Below are positions 1 through 12,200 of a stretch of DNA of 64,000 bases, piece by piece. Source of the stretch: Aradus depressus (Eukaryota; Arthropoda; Insecta; Hemiptera; Aradidae). A model generated the notes under the pieces. The model ran no database searches. It worked only from the letters and a program-made list of their open reading frames with translations, and had not been told where the DNA came from. Position numbers and translations under genes: made by a program. Location: NCBI GenBank assembly GCA_963662175.1, contig OY759225.1:4103107-4167106 (forward strand), in the 5' to 3' direction. Numbering within the stretch: the first letter of the stretch is position 1; every line of letters begins with the position of its first letter.

Positions 1-172
1 AGTAACCAGCAATCATCGCAGGCAAGCTTACGAATATTTGTCATCAGTACTTATTTCATATTTTTTGAGTATGATTACACTGGAAAAAACATTATTCATT
101 ATTCACTTGATGAGGAATGATTACTATACTTCTACTTATTTTTCATAAAACAAGCTATTAATAATCATTAAT

Positions 173-466
173 AGAGGGCGCCGGTAGCTCAGTGGTAAGC
201 GTGCTTGTCTTCTAAGCTCAAGATCGTGCGTTCGAAACCCGACCGAGGCCCTTAGTTTATTTTATCTGGGAGGTAAAATAAACTTAAGTACGCCTTCGGA
301 TGGGACGTTAAGCGAAGGTCCCGAGCCTGTATGATGTCAGGTACTCGTTAAAGACCCCTGCCCTAGGTGAATAAAAATTTAGGACTCCCACAGTAGAGTC
401 GGGCTCATGTCCACTAGTGACGTAAGAGCGCTCTGGTAGTAGGCGATATGTCATAAAACCTAACCT
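173..466 (+). repeat. tRNA-derived SINE, complete copy with 10-bp TSD
   Basis: The head reads like a tRNA: A-box TAGCTCAGTGG and B-box GTTCGAAAC, the two internal RNA polymerase III promoter elements. A tRNA-unrelated body follows (TTTATTTTATCTGGGAGG, then GGGACGTTAAGCG, then GAGTCGGGCTCATGTCCAC). The 3' end is AAAACCTAACCT. The direct repeat AATCATTAAT flanks it at 163-172 and 467-476, as expected of LINE-driven retroposition. It does not encode a protein. Confidence 0.92.
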
Positions 467-2041
467 AATCATTAATTTGTTTTTATAAATGACAAACAAT
501 AAACACAACTCAGATTTGAGGGAAATATTTGCAAACAAAAATAATTTATTTTATTGAATGATCATGTATGATTAATCCATTCTGAGAATCTAAAACGATA
601 TGAGGCCACTGCGCTACGTTTCTTGAAAAAAAAATTTCCTAATAACTACAAAGTACAATATATTATATGTATATATTACTCGGACTGATACATTTTGTTT
701 GCTTGATACAGTTTTACTCGACATTTTGAGTATGGATATCCAGTACATCTTAATACTCAAACAACGTTTGTACTCACGTAATTTTCCGCTTATTATTAGA
801 AACAACAATCGGTGGCGTCGCTAGGAGAGGTGCCATCCTCCCGTTGCGGGAATCAGTGATGTCACCCCATTGGTAATTCGTACATTTTTATATGACTAAA
901 AATAACAAAACTGTTTAATTGAATCAGTCATTTTAAAAATTATCAGTCATGTAAGTTGAAGATTACGATAATTTATAAAACTGAATGATATAAGAAACAT
1001 TTTGATATTTAAAAAAACTATAAGTGAGTTATCAATAGAGTAATAACTCTTTCAGTTTTTGAAATGATCGATTCAATTAAATATTTATATATGAAGCATA
1101 TATTAGCAGTTATAAAAATAAGAAATAACTTATATACAAATTACTTATATACAAAAATAATAATGATTAAAATTCAATAAATGAATGAAAAACCAAAACA
1201 ATTTTTTGTATTTTTATATAATTTTTTGTTGCACGTGTGACAGGTGTCACGGAAGTAGATAACTCGATATGTAATGAATATATCGAGTTTCCACATACAT
1301 CCTTATTGATAATCAGCCAAATCAGCCTAGAAGAAAGGGAGCATTAGTGAGGCTCAACTCTGATAAAAGTATAATATAATATATAATAAAAACGCTAATA
1401 ACTGCCCATGTAATAAATGTATCAATATAAAATTTAAATTTAAGAATTGAGAAGTCCTTGACAAAGACACCTATTAATTGTTCAATCAAATAAGCAGAAA
1501 AAGAGAATGGTTTTAGTGTGAGTGAAATAACACAAATTGATTACAAATAAAGCCGATCTGGTGAAGTACATACACTACCAGTGATTCATCGATGACTTCT
1601 TGTTTTGTTTTGTTTTTTTCGTTGAAAAGTGATTTTGGCCCTATGGGGGTTGAAGAGGTCTAAAAAAAGATTTGAAACTGCCTAGACAAGGAGAGGGGGT
1701 TCTTGGACCAGCTCCAATCTGTGAGGCTTCTCTCATGTTCAGAATGGAGTCAGGGTACACCAACAATTCAACTACACGTGTCAACACTATCAAAACAGGT
1801 ACTTATTATAGTATTATTATTTTGTATTAAACAATTCGCTAAGTTATCATAATGCCACTCTAATATTTAGTAAAAAAACAATACACATATTTTTAAAATA
1901 ATTTGGAAGTTTCTAACAGAATGATCTAGTTTTTAAGATTTGAACAAAATATTTCTCTGGCTTTATGTGAAATATAGTTGCAGAGAAAATTCGCTTTAAA
2001 TAAAAATACTACCATAAATAGTAATTGTGTTTTGTTTAAAA

Positions 2042-2117
2042 ACATGTCCACCAGAGTGACGAAAGAGCGCTCTGGTAGTAGGCGATATGTCCTTGTAGTT
2101 AAAGTCCGGGATGAGTA
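2042..2117 (+). repeat. SINE 3' fragment
   Basis: This piece matches only the 3' body of the SINE (CATGTCCACCAGAGTGACGA through GTAGTTAAAG). The tRNA-like head is absent. Confidence 0.75.
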
Positions 2118-2346
2118 CCTTGAACACTCATCAAGTATTTTTTAAATAATAAAAAAAAAAACTATTATTATTTTTATTCTAAGAATAGAAATGTTTATTT
2201 TTTGATTGTATATTGTTTGTTCACAGACACAAACACATTCATACAAACAGAGATACATGATTTTTTTTTTCACTTTTGGATTCAAATACTGACAGATTAC
2301 ATAACTTCCCCTATACTTTACCAGTTAACCTATTAAATATATCTTG

Positions 2347-2404
<58 letters not shown>

Positions 2405-2412
2405 CAATTTAG

Positions 2413-2540
2413 CTCGTGAGCATGGATTGGTTGACCGAAGATGCAATTCCATCCTGGAACTGCGCTACAGAGACGCCGTATCTTCTAGAAGATGCAGATC
2501 TTGGGATGGACAAGGATTTTCACCTACTATTAATTCTTAC
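2413..2540 (+). CDS. Exon 1 visible, unknown coiled-coil gene
   Basis: The acceptor is TTTCAATTTAG and the donor is TAC|GTAATA. The exon starts two bases into a codon and ends on a codon boundary, reading RSWDGQGFSPTINSY at its end. Another frame contains an ATG (MDWLTEDAIPS), but it cannot join the next exon without a stop, so this frame was chosen. Confidence 0.75.
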
Positions 2541-5500
2541 GTAATAACTTATATTGTTTATTTAAATTTGTGTGTTTTGAAAGTTTCAAGTGGTCATAAC
2601 TCAACGTCTGTTGCAGCTATAAATGTGGGAAATAGACTTAATTTGCGAATGTTTATTAATGTAAAAAATTCGTCGGAGAATCACCTGATATGTACTTCCC
2701 CAGCACAAATTAAGTCAATTATGTTCGCGCTCTCCCTCCAAACTCAATTGATCGTTTTAGCCAAGACTCAATATTTGACCTACATTGTGGCTTCTCAATC
2801 CTCATACTAAATTATGTGTCGATAAATTCATCATATAGAAGAGCACGGGCAAAGAACCAGGTTTGTCACTTTTTTCTCGAATGTGAGATATGGCCACTAC
2901 AGTATTAGTATATTAAACATATTTCACGATTCACCATCGTTAGGGGCTTCAAAAAGACGGTTTGTCACTACGAAAACGGAAGCTGAAAATATGACGTGCG
3001 GGGAATTAATAAATACGGACTTTCAAACATTAAATTTCAGTTTTCTCAATTTTCAACATCTGGTGACAAACCTGCTTCTTTGCCCGTGCTCTTCATACGG
3101 GCATTATTAGGCTTTTTGAGTCGAGGCTCCTCCCCGAATCCCCCCCCCCCCCCCCCCCACCCTTCTACCGATTTCGCGGAAAATTAATAGGTGAGTGCCT
3201 TATGGGATTTTAAATTTAAATATAAAATGTCATGTTGATAAATCGGCAGTTATTACGGTTTTTGAGTTGAGCCCTCTCTGACCGACCCTTTTCGGTCGGT
3301 CGATTCTACGAAAATTCATAGATGTCATCTTTGTGGCTTTTTGAATTTACTTATGAAATGTTGTGCCGATACATTTATTACACCGGGAGTTATTAAAGTT
3401 TTTGTGTTAAGCTTCTTCCTAATCCACCGCTTCTCTTTGGCCGATTTGGCTGATAATCAGTAGGTGTCGTCCTTGGGATGCACACATAAAATTTCATGTC
3501 AATACATCCATCCTATTGAGAGTTATCTCAGGGGTCTGTATTGCAACAACTTTCTGGTCTCCTTCAGTCGCAGATACACTTCTGGACCCCTTCAATCCTT
3601 CGGCAATAAAAAATTGTTGATTTGACATGGAAAGAACCTTAATAATTTATTTTTCATATTTTTAATAATTGTTCTTCTTATTATTGTAATTTATTCTGCA
3701 TTATCTTTTCATTAAAATAATTTTCTCCTCTTTTTCTCATTTCAGAAAGATTGTCTTTACAAAACAGAGCCACAAGATTCATATCTGTGCAGTTATAGAG
3801 AACCGACAATTTCACAAGACGATAAAGGTAATGGATATTTGACCATAAAGCAATATTTTATTAAGATGTCGATATATGTATTTTTCAGGACTATAATATA
3901 TTATAATATTATGTGACATTGCAATATTTGGGACCTTAGTGTAGTTTTAAAATTTTCGGAAAAAATGAAAAAGGTGAAAAGGAAAACTCACTGGGGCTTA
4001 CATAATACATGAAAAATAATATTATTGCATTTATTAACTAGAATCTGTTTTGTTATTTAATACTTTCTAAAATAAAATGTGTAAAATGGTTCTTTCTTTT
4101 AAAATTATATGAGGCAACACATTTTCTTAGATTTTTATTCTTTATGTGAAATATTAGTTAATGAGAATTGAATAAATAATAACTTTTTGAAGAGAATAGT
4201 ATATTTGTTTTATTAACAGAGGGGTAAGCAGCAAGAATGGTCGAGAGAGAAGGAGCAGTATTGAGCATATGTCTGTAAATGGCGGATAAAGTGCAAAAAA
4301 AAAAAAATAATAAACCTTTATCCTGTATCCTGAATGGGATCATGGAAAAACACTTTATGTGTCCTTACCTCCAGACTTAATCACATTTCGTTCGTTGGTT
4401 ATTAAAACAAAATACCTATAATTTGTTTAAATGTTATTGATATGTTTCTCACTTTTCAGATGAATTTCTGAGAGATCAAGAACTGACTCATGTGAGACTT
4501 CATTATGATTTGAGTTCGCCTGCAATTGTAAATAGGTAAATACTCTACAGACATTAAATTTAATTAGTTTATTGAAAATTGTAATATTGTTGTAAGTTTG
4601 GCAGTTTCTAACGTTAAGCAGAAGGCATGAACAATATTTTTTATTGAATCCGCGATCTTAAGCTTTTTTTTTTTTTTTTATTTTACTTCCATGTTCCAAT
4701 AAGGAGACAGAAGTCTGATGTGTTTCTTAAACTTCTCTGGGATATTAATATGTTGATTTTTTCGGCATTTTTTTTAGTGGTGTCTTCTTTTTTGTCAATA
4801 TTTCGGGACATTTTCACGTCCCTTCTTTTGGTCACTATGAACGACCGTTGGGACGTGAAAGTGTCTCGAAATATTGTCAAAAAAAGAAGACACCTCTGGA
4901 AAAAATGCCGGAAAAATCAACAAGTCTGATAGTCAATTCCAAAAATCGTATCCAAGATAATGTTAGTTAAAAAATAAAGAAAACCGTTTATATTTTTAAA
5001 CAAAATATTGTCTATTTCACAAATAATATATAATTTATGGGAGTACTTTTGGTATTGCTAACATCTTCAGCCACAACTTAACACATACTGGAAATACTCA
5101 ATATTAGTTAAGTCGTGGCTGAAGATGGTAGCAATACCGAAACTCCCATATTATATATATTTTGTTAAATAGACAATGTTTTAAAAAACATACGTTTTTC
5201 TTTATTTTTTATTGTTTCACAATAACTCTGCAAAAAAATATTAAGTATCATTAATGTTGTTTAGTTTGTTATTGTGATTCATGCCTGGACTTTAACGGTT
5301 ATTAGAGTTTTTGTGTTAAGCATTCCTCTCATTCCCCTTTTCTTTTCGGCCGATTTGGCTGAAAATCAGTAGGTGTTGTTCTTCAGAAGATCGGAAAAGA
5401 TAAAAATCTGTTGAAAACTCAACTTCGATTTTCTTACCGATTACATAATTTCTCCTTTACTTGGTGTATCTGGGAAAGTAAACTCAAACTATAAACGTGC

Positions 5501-8500
5501 TCTTTCTTCTTTTTCTTCCAGAGTGGACGAGTCCAATAGACATCGGGCTGCAGCTGAGGAAAAGTGGACTGGTGACACAACGTAAGTTTTCTTCACCAAC
5601 AATTTGATATGAAGTTCTTATATTTTCATTGATTAAACTGTTATCAATTATTGATTAATATATTTTAGAATGAAACAAAGTTTTAATAACGTTACATCGA
5701 GGGATTCAAGTCCATCCTCGTTTTACTATCTTCCAATGACAGAATTATCAAGTAAGTGAAATATACTTGTTATCGGTAGATATTATTTATTAATAAAAGA
5801 GTATGTATATTCAGGGGCATAGCCAGGATTTTGAGCAGGAGGGGGGGGGGGGGGGGGGCACAGCCCGCAGTTTCCGTGGTTAGCGTTGCAGACTTTTTGT
5901 TATTAATTTGGGAGACTCGGACCTCTAGAAAGCTCCCCCTGAGGTAACCGCTGAATGTAATACTTAAATTGACTTTACATGAGCAGCAAAAATGCAAAAC
6001 GCAGCAGCAGCAAATGCACGCTGTGGTTTCTGTGCTTTTAGAATTAAATGACTCACATCCAATAGAAGAACGAAGACAAAGCTGAACGGGGACACTGGCA
6101 GATAGCAAGTCCAAAAAGAAGCTCGAGAAAACAAAAAAAAGAAGGAGGGCCGTAATAAAATACGGCAATAAATAAAAACTTAAAATAGGTCCACTCACTG
6201 GCAACTATAGCATGCGACTGAGGGGGCCTGAGTGACTCAGAGAGGGACGTTTATTGTTGACTAAACATGTACATTTGTAAATACATCATATTTATGAATA
6301 ACTACTCTACATACATGTAAACAAACATACAATACATATGTTTGTACATACTTAGTTTTGTTGCTAAAGATTTGTTTTTTATATACATAATTTTGTTTTG
6401 TTTTTGACTCCCCTGGTGCTTTTTGCTTATTGTTATCAGTCGGTTAATGTGACCACTTTATAAGGGTCCCAAAATTAAGTGGCGTGTACCGTATTTAAAA
6501 AAAATGTTTTTCAGGTGGCAGTGGGTTCAGGCCAGCCAACAGCTGCAGAGCTCTCAACTATTTCGACTTGGAACCATCATGTGCCTCTCGTGCGTACAAC
6601 AGTCAAAGTAGAATAGAAGGTAAGTGTACTTTATTTAACTTATCTGTTATAATAATATTATAACAGTTACATTGAAGAAACATGGCAGCTGGGGGGGGCG
6701 TGGTGAGTCATAGCTAGAGCCCGCATTTCGTGCAGTAAAGAAATTAAAAATGTGCAACAAAAAATAAAATCCATTAAATGTTTTTCTGCGAAAAAAAAAT
6801 TGGATCTAATTAGAAAATTAAATAACTTTTTTTAGCATAAAATTGTGTAGGGTTTAAAAATAAATCTATATCTATAAAATAAAAAGCCTATATAAGTATA
6901 AGCGCCTCAAATTTCACAATTTCTAAGGGCATCAAATGACATAAGTAAACTGACATATTTATGATCCACAGATGAAGAAACAGTCAAAAGAATTAAAGTT
7001 GATGACTTCGGAAGAATTCCTGACCATCCAAGGACCTCCTCATTTACAAGGTGAGCGAAATTCGATAATTGATTTATTTTAATTTAATATTATTATTATT
7101 ATTGTACTTTTAATATTGATCTATTAATATAACTTACTTTTTCTGTTTCAAATATGAAATAATAATCAAAAAATAAAATTAATAATATTGAAAATATTCT
7201 TCAAGAATACAGAAAAAGGGCTCCATAGTTTGCTTGTCTACTGGGCTCAAATCGGGGGTTCTGAACCCGACCGAGGTCCTTACGATTCTTATCTGGGGGG
7301 TGACTAAACCAAAATTTTAGACTCAAAATAGAGTCGGGCTTATGTCCACCAGAGTGACGAAAAAGCGCTCTGGTAGTAGGCGATATGATCTTGTAGTTAA
7401 TGCCCGGGCATGAATCACAAAAACAAACAAACAACAATACTGTTACAAATGTGATAACTTGAATTATTTCATAAAATGTTGTTTTTTGCTCCCTCCACAT
7501 TTTTTTTTTTGCATATTACATTTTATCTTATCTTTTGTTGTTTGAAGTATCGGGAGTTATTATAATTTATTGTACCATATGGAAAACGTTATTTTTATAA
7601 TCCGGTAAATGTTTTACTTCGTTAGTTCTATTATCTACACTATTATTAACTTTTGTTTATGATGGTTTCATCTATAAATATATATATATATATTCGAATC
7701 ATTTTTCTCACTAATTGATTCGGATAAATGAGGTTCTGTTGTTCTTATTTTAAGTGCGTAATGTATACTTTTTCAGCCAGAATGAGGCTGGATTTTGGCG
7801 AAACCATCGTGATGCTTTCCATTCCAGTTATCCGCTTCTTAGGGAGAATATCAGCCTTTTGGAAAAGTTAAGACAGGAAAGGGACGCTTGCAGGTATGAT
7901 CATATCATGTAATAAATAGCCTGCGATAACAATATAATATATATTATACATACGTTATAATATATATTATATATAAATATATATTACACAATATAATATA
8001 TAATATATATACGTTTGGTTTAATCGATTATGTATTTCTCCAACATGAATTAATCAACTATGTTTTTGCTCTCCCTCCAAAGCCAATCGACAGTTTGGGC
8101 TAAAACTCAATATTAAATTTACATAATGGCTTTTGAATGCTTACACTAATTTTGCGCAGACACATTCATTATATCGACAGTTATCAGGGTATTTGAATCG
8201 AGCCCCCCTCTGAAAATCAATAGTTCTCCTTCTTATGGGGTTCTCGATACACAATTTTGTATTGATACATTTATTTTACTTGGTGCTATCGTGTTCGCAG
8301 AGACGTACATAGACAGCATTTTTTTTTCCCCCGTCAGAAGGTCGGAAAACATTAAATTGCCTTGAAAACTCCGCATCGATTTTTTGACCGAATATATAAC
8401 TTCCCCTACACTTCATATTGCGGGGGACGTGACAAAGCTACTGTAAGGACATTTAGAGACAATAGCGGGGCTAAACACCCTCAAGTCGATGCGACCATAA

Positions 8501-9223
8501 ATAAAATTAATTTAAAAAAAATATAACAATTTTAATATATATATATATAGGTGAAGAATATGAACAAATTTAAATATATATATATTGTAGGAATATTGAG
8601 GGTCAGTCAAAGATAGAAGAAAACACTATTCAAATGCCAACGTTTCGATATATTTTATATCATCATCAGGGCCTACAAACTTGGGGGGGAATCAAGATTA
8701 GAATCACAAATAAACAAAAGTGTGTTGATGAACATTACTGAACGTTAAAATAGACATTATAACGAGTTAAAAATTGAACCTGACTTACTATGGATACAAT
8801 ACTAAACATTAAAATTATATATGAATACATTACTAAACATAAACATTAAAAATGGAAATAGATAAATAGACATAATAAAGAGTAAACATTAAAATGACTT
8901 ACTTTGAATAAGCAGGGTTGGGGAGAAGACATGTACACTGGATGGAGTCTTACATTGCAATGAAATGAATGGTACAGTAATACAGGGGTGCTGAAGGTAA
9001 CTCCCTGTACCTGTTTCCTTCAGCACCCTAGTATTATTTTGTACCATTTCATTGCAATGTAAGACTCCATCCAGTGTACATGCCTTCTCCCCAACCCTGC
9101 TTATTCATAGCCCTGATGATGATATAAAATATATCGAAACGTTGGAATTTGAATAGGGTTTTCTTACATCTTTGACTGACCCTCAATATTCCTACAATTA
9201 GAATCTACAGTCGCTAATCAACA

Positions 9224-9294
<71 letters not shown>

Positions 9295-12200
9295 ACATTA
9301 TATATATAATGTTTATTTTTTTTAGGCAACTAGAAAATGACATGAGAGACCTTGAAGGTCAAATTCAAGACGTTACCAAATCATTTTGTATAAGTGATGC
9401 AGGTAAGAATATGAAAAAGTATTATAAATAATATATATTAACTGGAACTGCTAAAAACACTGAACTTTATATAAAGAAATAAATCGAAAATGTTGCTTCT
9501 TTGAAAGCTCAGACTTACATCTCAATTATGTACTTATCATGTGTCCTAACAACAGTTATTTTATAATTCACTTACAATAGTTTTTTCTCATTGTTAGATA
9601 ACACAATGATTCCTGAAACTGAAGAAAATATCACGGATAGAGATGGATTTCAGTTTGAATTGGTCTATGATTCTGACGAAGGAGTTGAGACAGAGGAAGC
9701 CCAACTGGAAGGTTCCTTTGACCTAGAGGTAAACACATTTAAAATATAATATATAATTCTAAATATATATATATGCTATTATAATAAGTATAATAATTGT
9801 ACTTATTATAATTAACTTAGTCCGTACCCCTGACATCCTTGATTTCTTCATTGGGAAGCGTGTTCAACACATCTCCTCTACTCCTCAGGTATTAAAAGAA
9901 CTAAACTCTGATCATTTGCCAGTACTTCTTACTCTTCACTTCGATGGTTCTTTACAACACAACGCAGGCTTAATCAGGCACCAGTCAATTGGAAGTTGTA
10001 CAATAAAGTCATCAATCAGAGCGTGGATTTAAAAGTACCTCTGAAAACCCCAGCCGATGTAGATGCTGCGGTGGCTCAAATCACCAAGATAATTCAAACT
10101 GCAGCCAACGAAGCATCTTCATCCAATCCACTGGGCCCTAAATCACCGTATAAACCTACTCTGATTATTCAACAACTTCTAACTGTAAAACACTCAGCTC
10201 GCGCAGAGTGGATGAGAACGAGGCATCCAACAGACAAGCAGAGATTCAACAGGGCAACCAGGGATTTAACTCGAGCTCTGAAAGAGGAGAAGAATGTGTC
10301 GACCCGAAGCAGCATCAATGCTCTTAGCGCCACAGATGGCTCTCTCTGGATGAAAACAAAAACTATCACGAAAGTGCCAATTAATATTCCTCCTTTAAAG
10401 GTGGGACCTGAATGGTATGCTTCGTCTCAGGAGAAATGTGACCTGTTTGCTAACATACTTGTTCAGCAATTTACCCCACACGATGAAAATGATTTGGTAT
10501 CCACACAAAATGTATATAAGCGACTGGATGAGCCCCTACAACTCAGCCCGTTTTCAGACTACTTCACTCCGGGTCAGGTGACTAACGCCATAAATCGTTC
10601 ACCAACAAAGAAGGCGCCAGGTCATGATCAGATTGTCCAGCCATTACTAAAAGCACTGCCACGAAAAGCTATAGTATATCTCACCCAGATATTCAATGCT
10701 ATTCTACGGACGACCCACATCCCGAATCAGTGGAAACATGCTAAAATCGTCATGGTGAAAAAACCCAATAAGATGGCCAGTGATCTAACTAGTTATAGAC
10801 CCATAAGTTTACTTCCCCTGTTTGCTAAAATATTTGAACGCTTGCTGTTACCAAAACTATTAATGTTCCTTTCTCCTCTCGTGCCTGATACACAGCTAGG
10901 ATTCAGACAGTCCCACTCATGTCCGCAGCAACTTCATCGAATAGTAAATGAAATATTAAACACATACGAGGAAAAACAAGTATGCTTTGGGCTCTTCCTG
11001 GATACGGAAAAAGCCTTTGACAAGGTTTGGCACCCTGGACTACTCTACAAGCTAAAACCCCATCTACCGGACACCTACTACAGAATTATAAAATCATACT
11101 TGTATTGCCGTACATTTTCCTTAAAATTTGGTAACACAAGCTCTACATCTAAAGCGATATCAGCAGGAGTGCCGCAGGGTAGTGTTCTGGGGCCCTTTCT
11201 TTATCTAATTTATGCAAGTGACTTTCCTACCTCAGAAAATGTGACTGTAGCACAATTCGCAGATGATGTTGCTGCCCTCAGCAGAGCCCTGACTTATGAA
11301 GATGCCAAACATTATCTACAACAATTCCTGAACGCAGTCAACTTATGGTGTTGCAAATGGCGCATAAAAATGAACTCCACTAAGTCAACAGTGGTAACTT
11401 TCACATATTAAAAAAAATATACCAAATCCAACCATCTTTCTTAATGACATGCAAATCCCTTGTGCAGAACGAGTAAGATACCTAGGACTAATATTTGACG
11501 CGAAACTAACATGGTCCCATCATGTCCAGCACCTAGTAGCGAAGACTCGCGGACGAATAACAAACTTGAAGTGTCTCCTCGACCACCGCTCACCTCTTGC
11601 TTTATCAGTAAAAAGACTGCTATATTTGGTGCTGATACGTCCGATCTGGCAGTACGCTTGTGGCCTATGGGGTTCAGCTGCTAAAAGCCACATAACCAGG
11701 ATACAAACCACTCAAAATCGCGTCATGAGACTCATCACCGATGCACCGTGGTATGTTCGCAACACAGTTCTACATGCTGATCTTGAAATACCGGAAGTAG
11801 CGGAGGTCCTCAAAGAATCCTACATCCGAAAGCAGACAACAATGGCCAACCACCGAAATCCACTGGTCCGGGAAATTGCTGAACACCCACCACCTTTACC
11901 ACTGGAACGCAGACTTAAAAAGAAGCGACCGCATGATTTTCTTCTCATCAATTGATCAAAAAGACAATTTTTTTCTTTCCTATATTATGTTCATTTTATC
12001 TACTTTAAAGTTACTTGTTCAGGGCAATTATTGAATTGTACCTGAGTTCATATCTCATGTTAACTAGGCCATTGGCCTAGGTATTATTGTTATAGACAGC
12101 CCAACTATAATATTCATGTGTAGAATAATAAAGTTTACAATAATTAAAAAAAAAAAAAAAAAAAAAACTTATAATAAACGTACTCACACTGAGTTCTGTC

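Larger units (their letters stand above)
1..2412. other. Upstream intron or intergenic DNA with SINEs, no gene seen
   Basis: No convincing exon was found before the acceptor at 2,411-2,412. Because the first recognised exon starts inside a codon, this stretch is probably an intron of the gene whose earlier exons lie outside the window. It holds a complete SINE, a SINE fragment and a TA microsatellite (about 2,350-2,390) followed by a T-run. Around 1,540-1,600 there is a short match to the terminal part of the dispersed 143-bp-unit repeat. Confidence 0.6.
8584..9201. repeat. ~620-bp fold-back element, arms over 100 bp
   Basis: The outer arms are inverted copies (ATTGTAGGAATATTGAGGGT left, its complement at 9,183-9,201). 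Inner arms pair about 8,908-8,985 with 9,020-9,110 (GGATGGAGTCTTACATTGCA and its complement). About 230 bp of AT-rich DNA lies in the left half only (8,680-8,905). A TA microsatellite (9,222-9,290) follows. Each arm carries a hammerhead-like core. Confidence 0.85.
9822..12168 (+). mobile_element. Jockey-clade LINE, 5'-truncated, poly-A tailed
   Basis: It starts in the C-terminal part of the apurinic-type endonuclease (SDHLPVLL). The reverse transcriptase follows: SYRPISLLPLFAKIFERLL, GFRQSHS, FLDTEKAFDKVW, GVPQGSVLGP and the catalytic FADD. The thumb and C-terminal parts follow from 11,449 (YLGLIFDAKLTWSHH). A poly-A run lies at about 12,147-12,168. At least two frameshifts break it, before 9,996 and in an A8 run near 11,410. 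It sits inside an intron in the same orientation as the gene. A candidate imperfect target duplication (ACTTATTATAA before, ACTTATAATAA after) is unproven. Confidence 0.93.

Noticed and set aside
173..260. tRNA gene
   Set aside because: A- and B-boxes are present, but the cloverleaf is poor and the same head with a common body occurs about 25 times. It is a SINE head.
2421..2541. Start codon MDWLTEDAIPSWN as the gene's N-terminus
   Set aside because: That frame hits a stop at the donor and cannot join exon 2. Only the frame ending SPTINSY is consistent with downstream phases.
5770..6204. 144-residue minus-strand ORF
   Set aside because: It lies within the noncoding hAT-like element and includes translated homopolymer (poly-Pro from the G-run).
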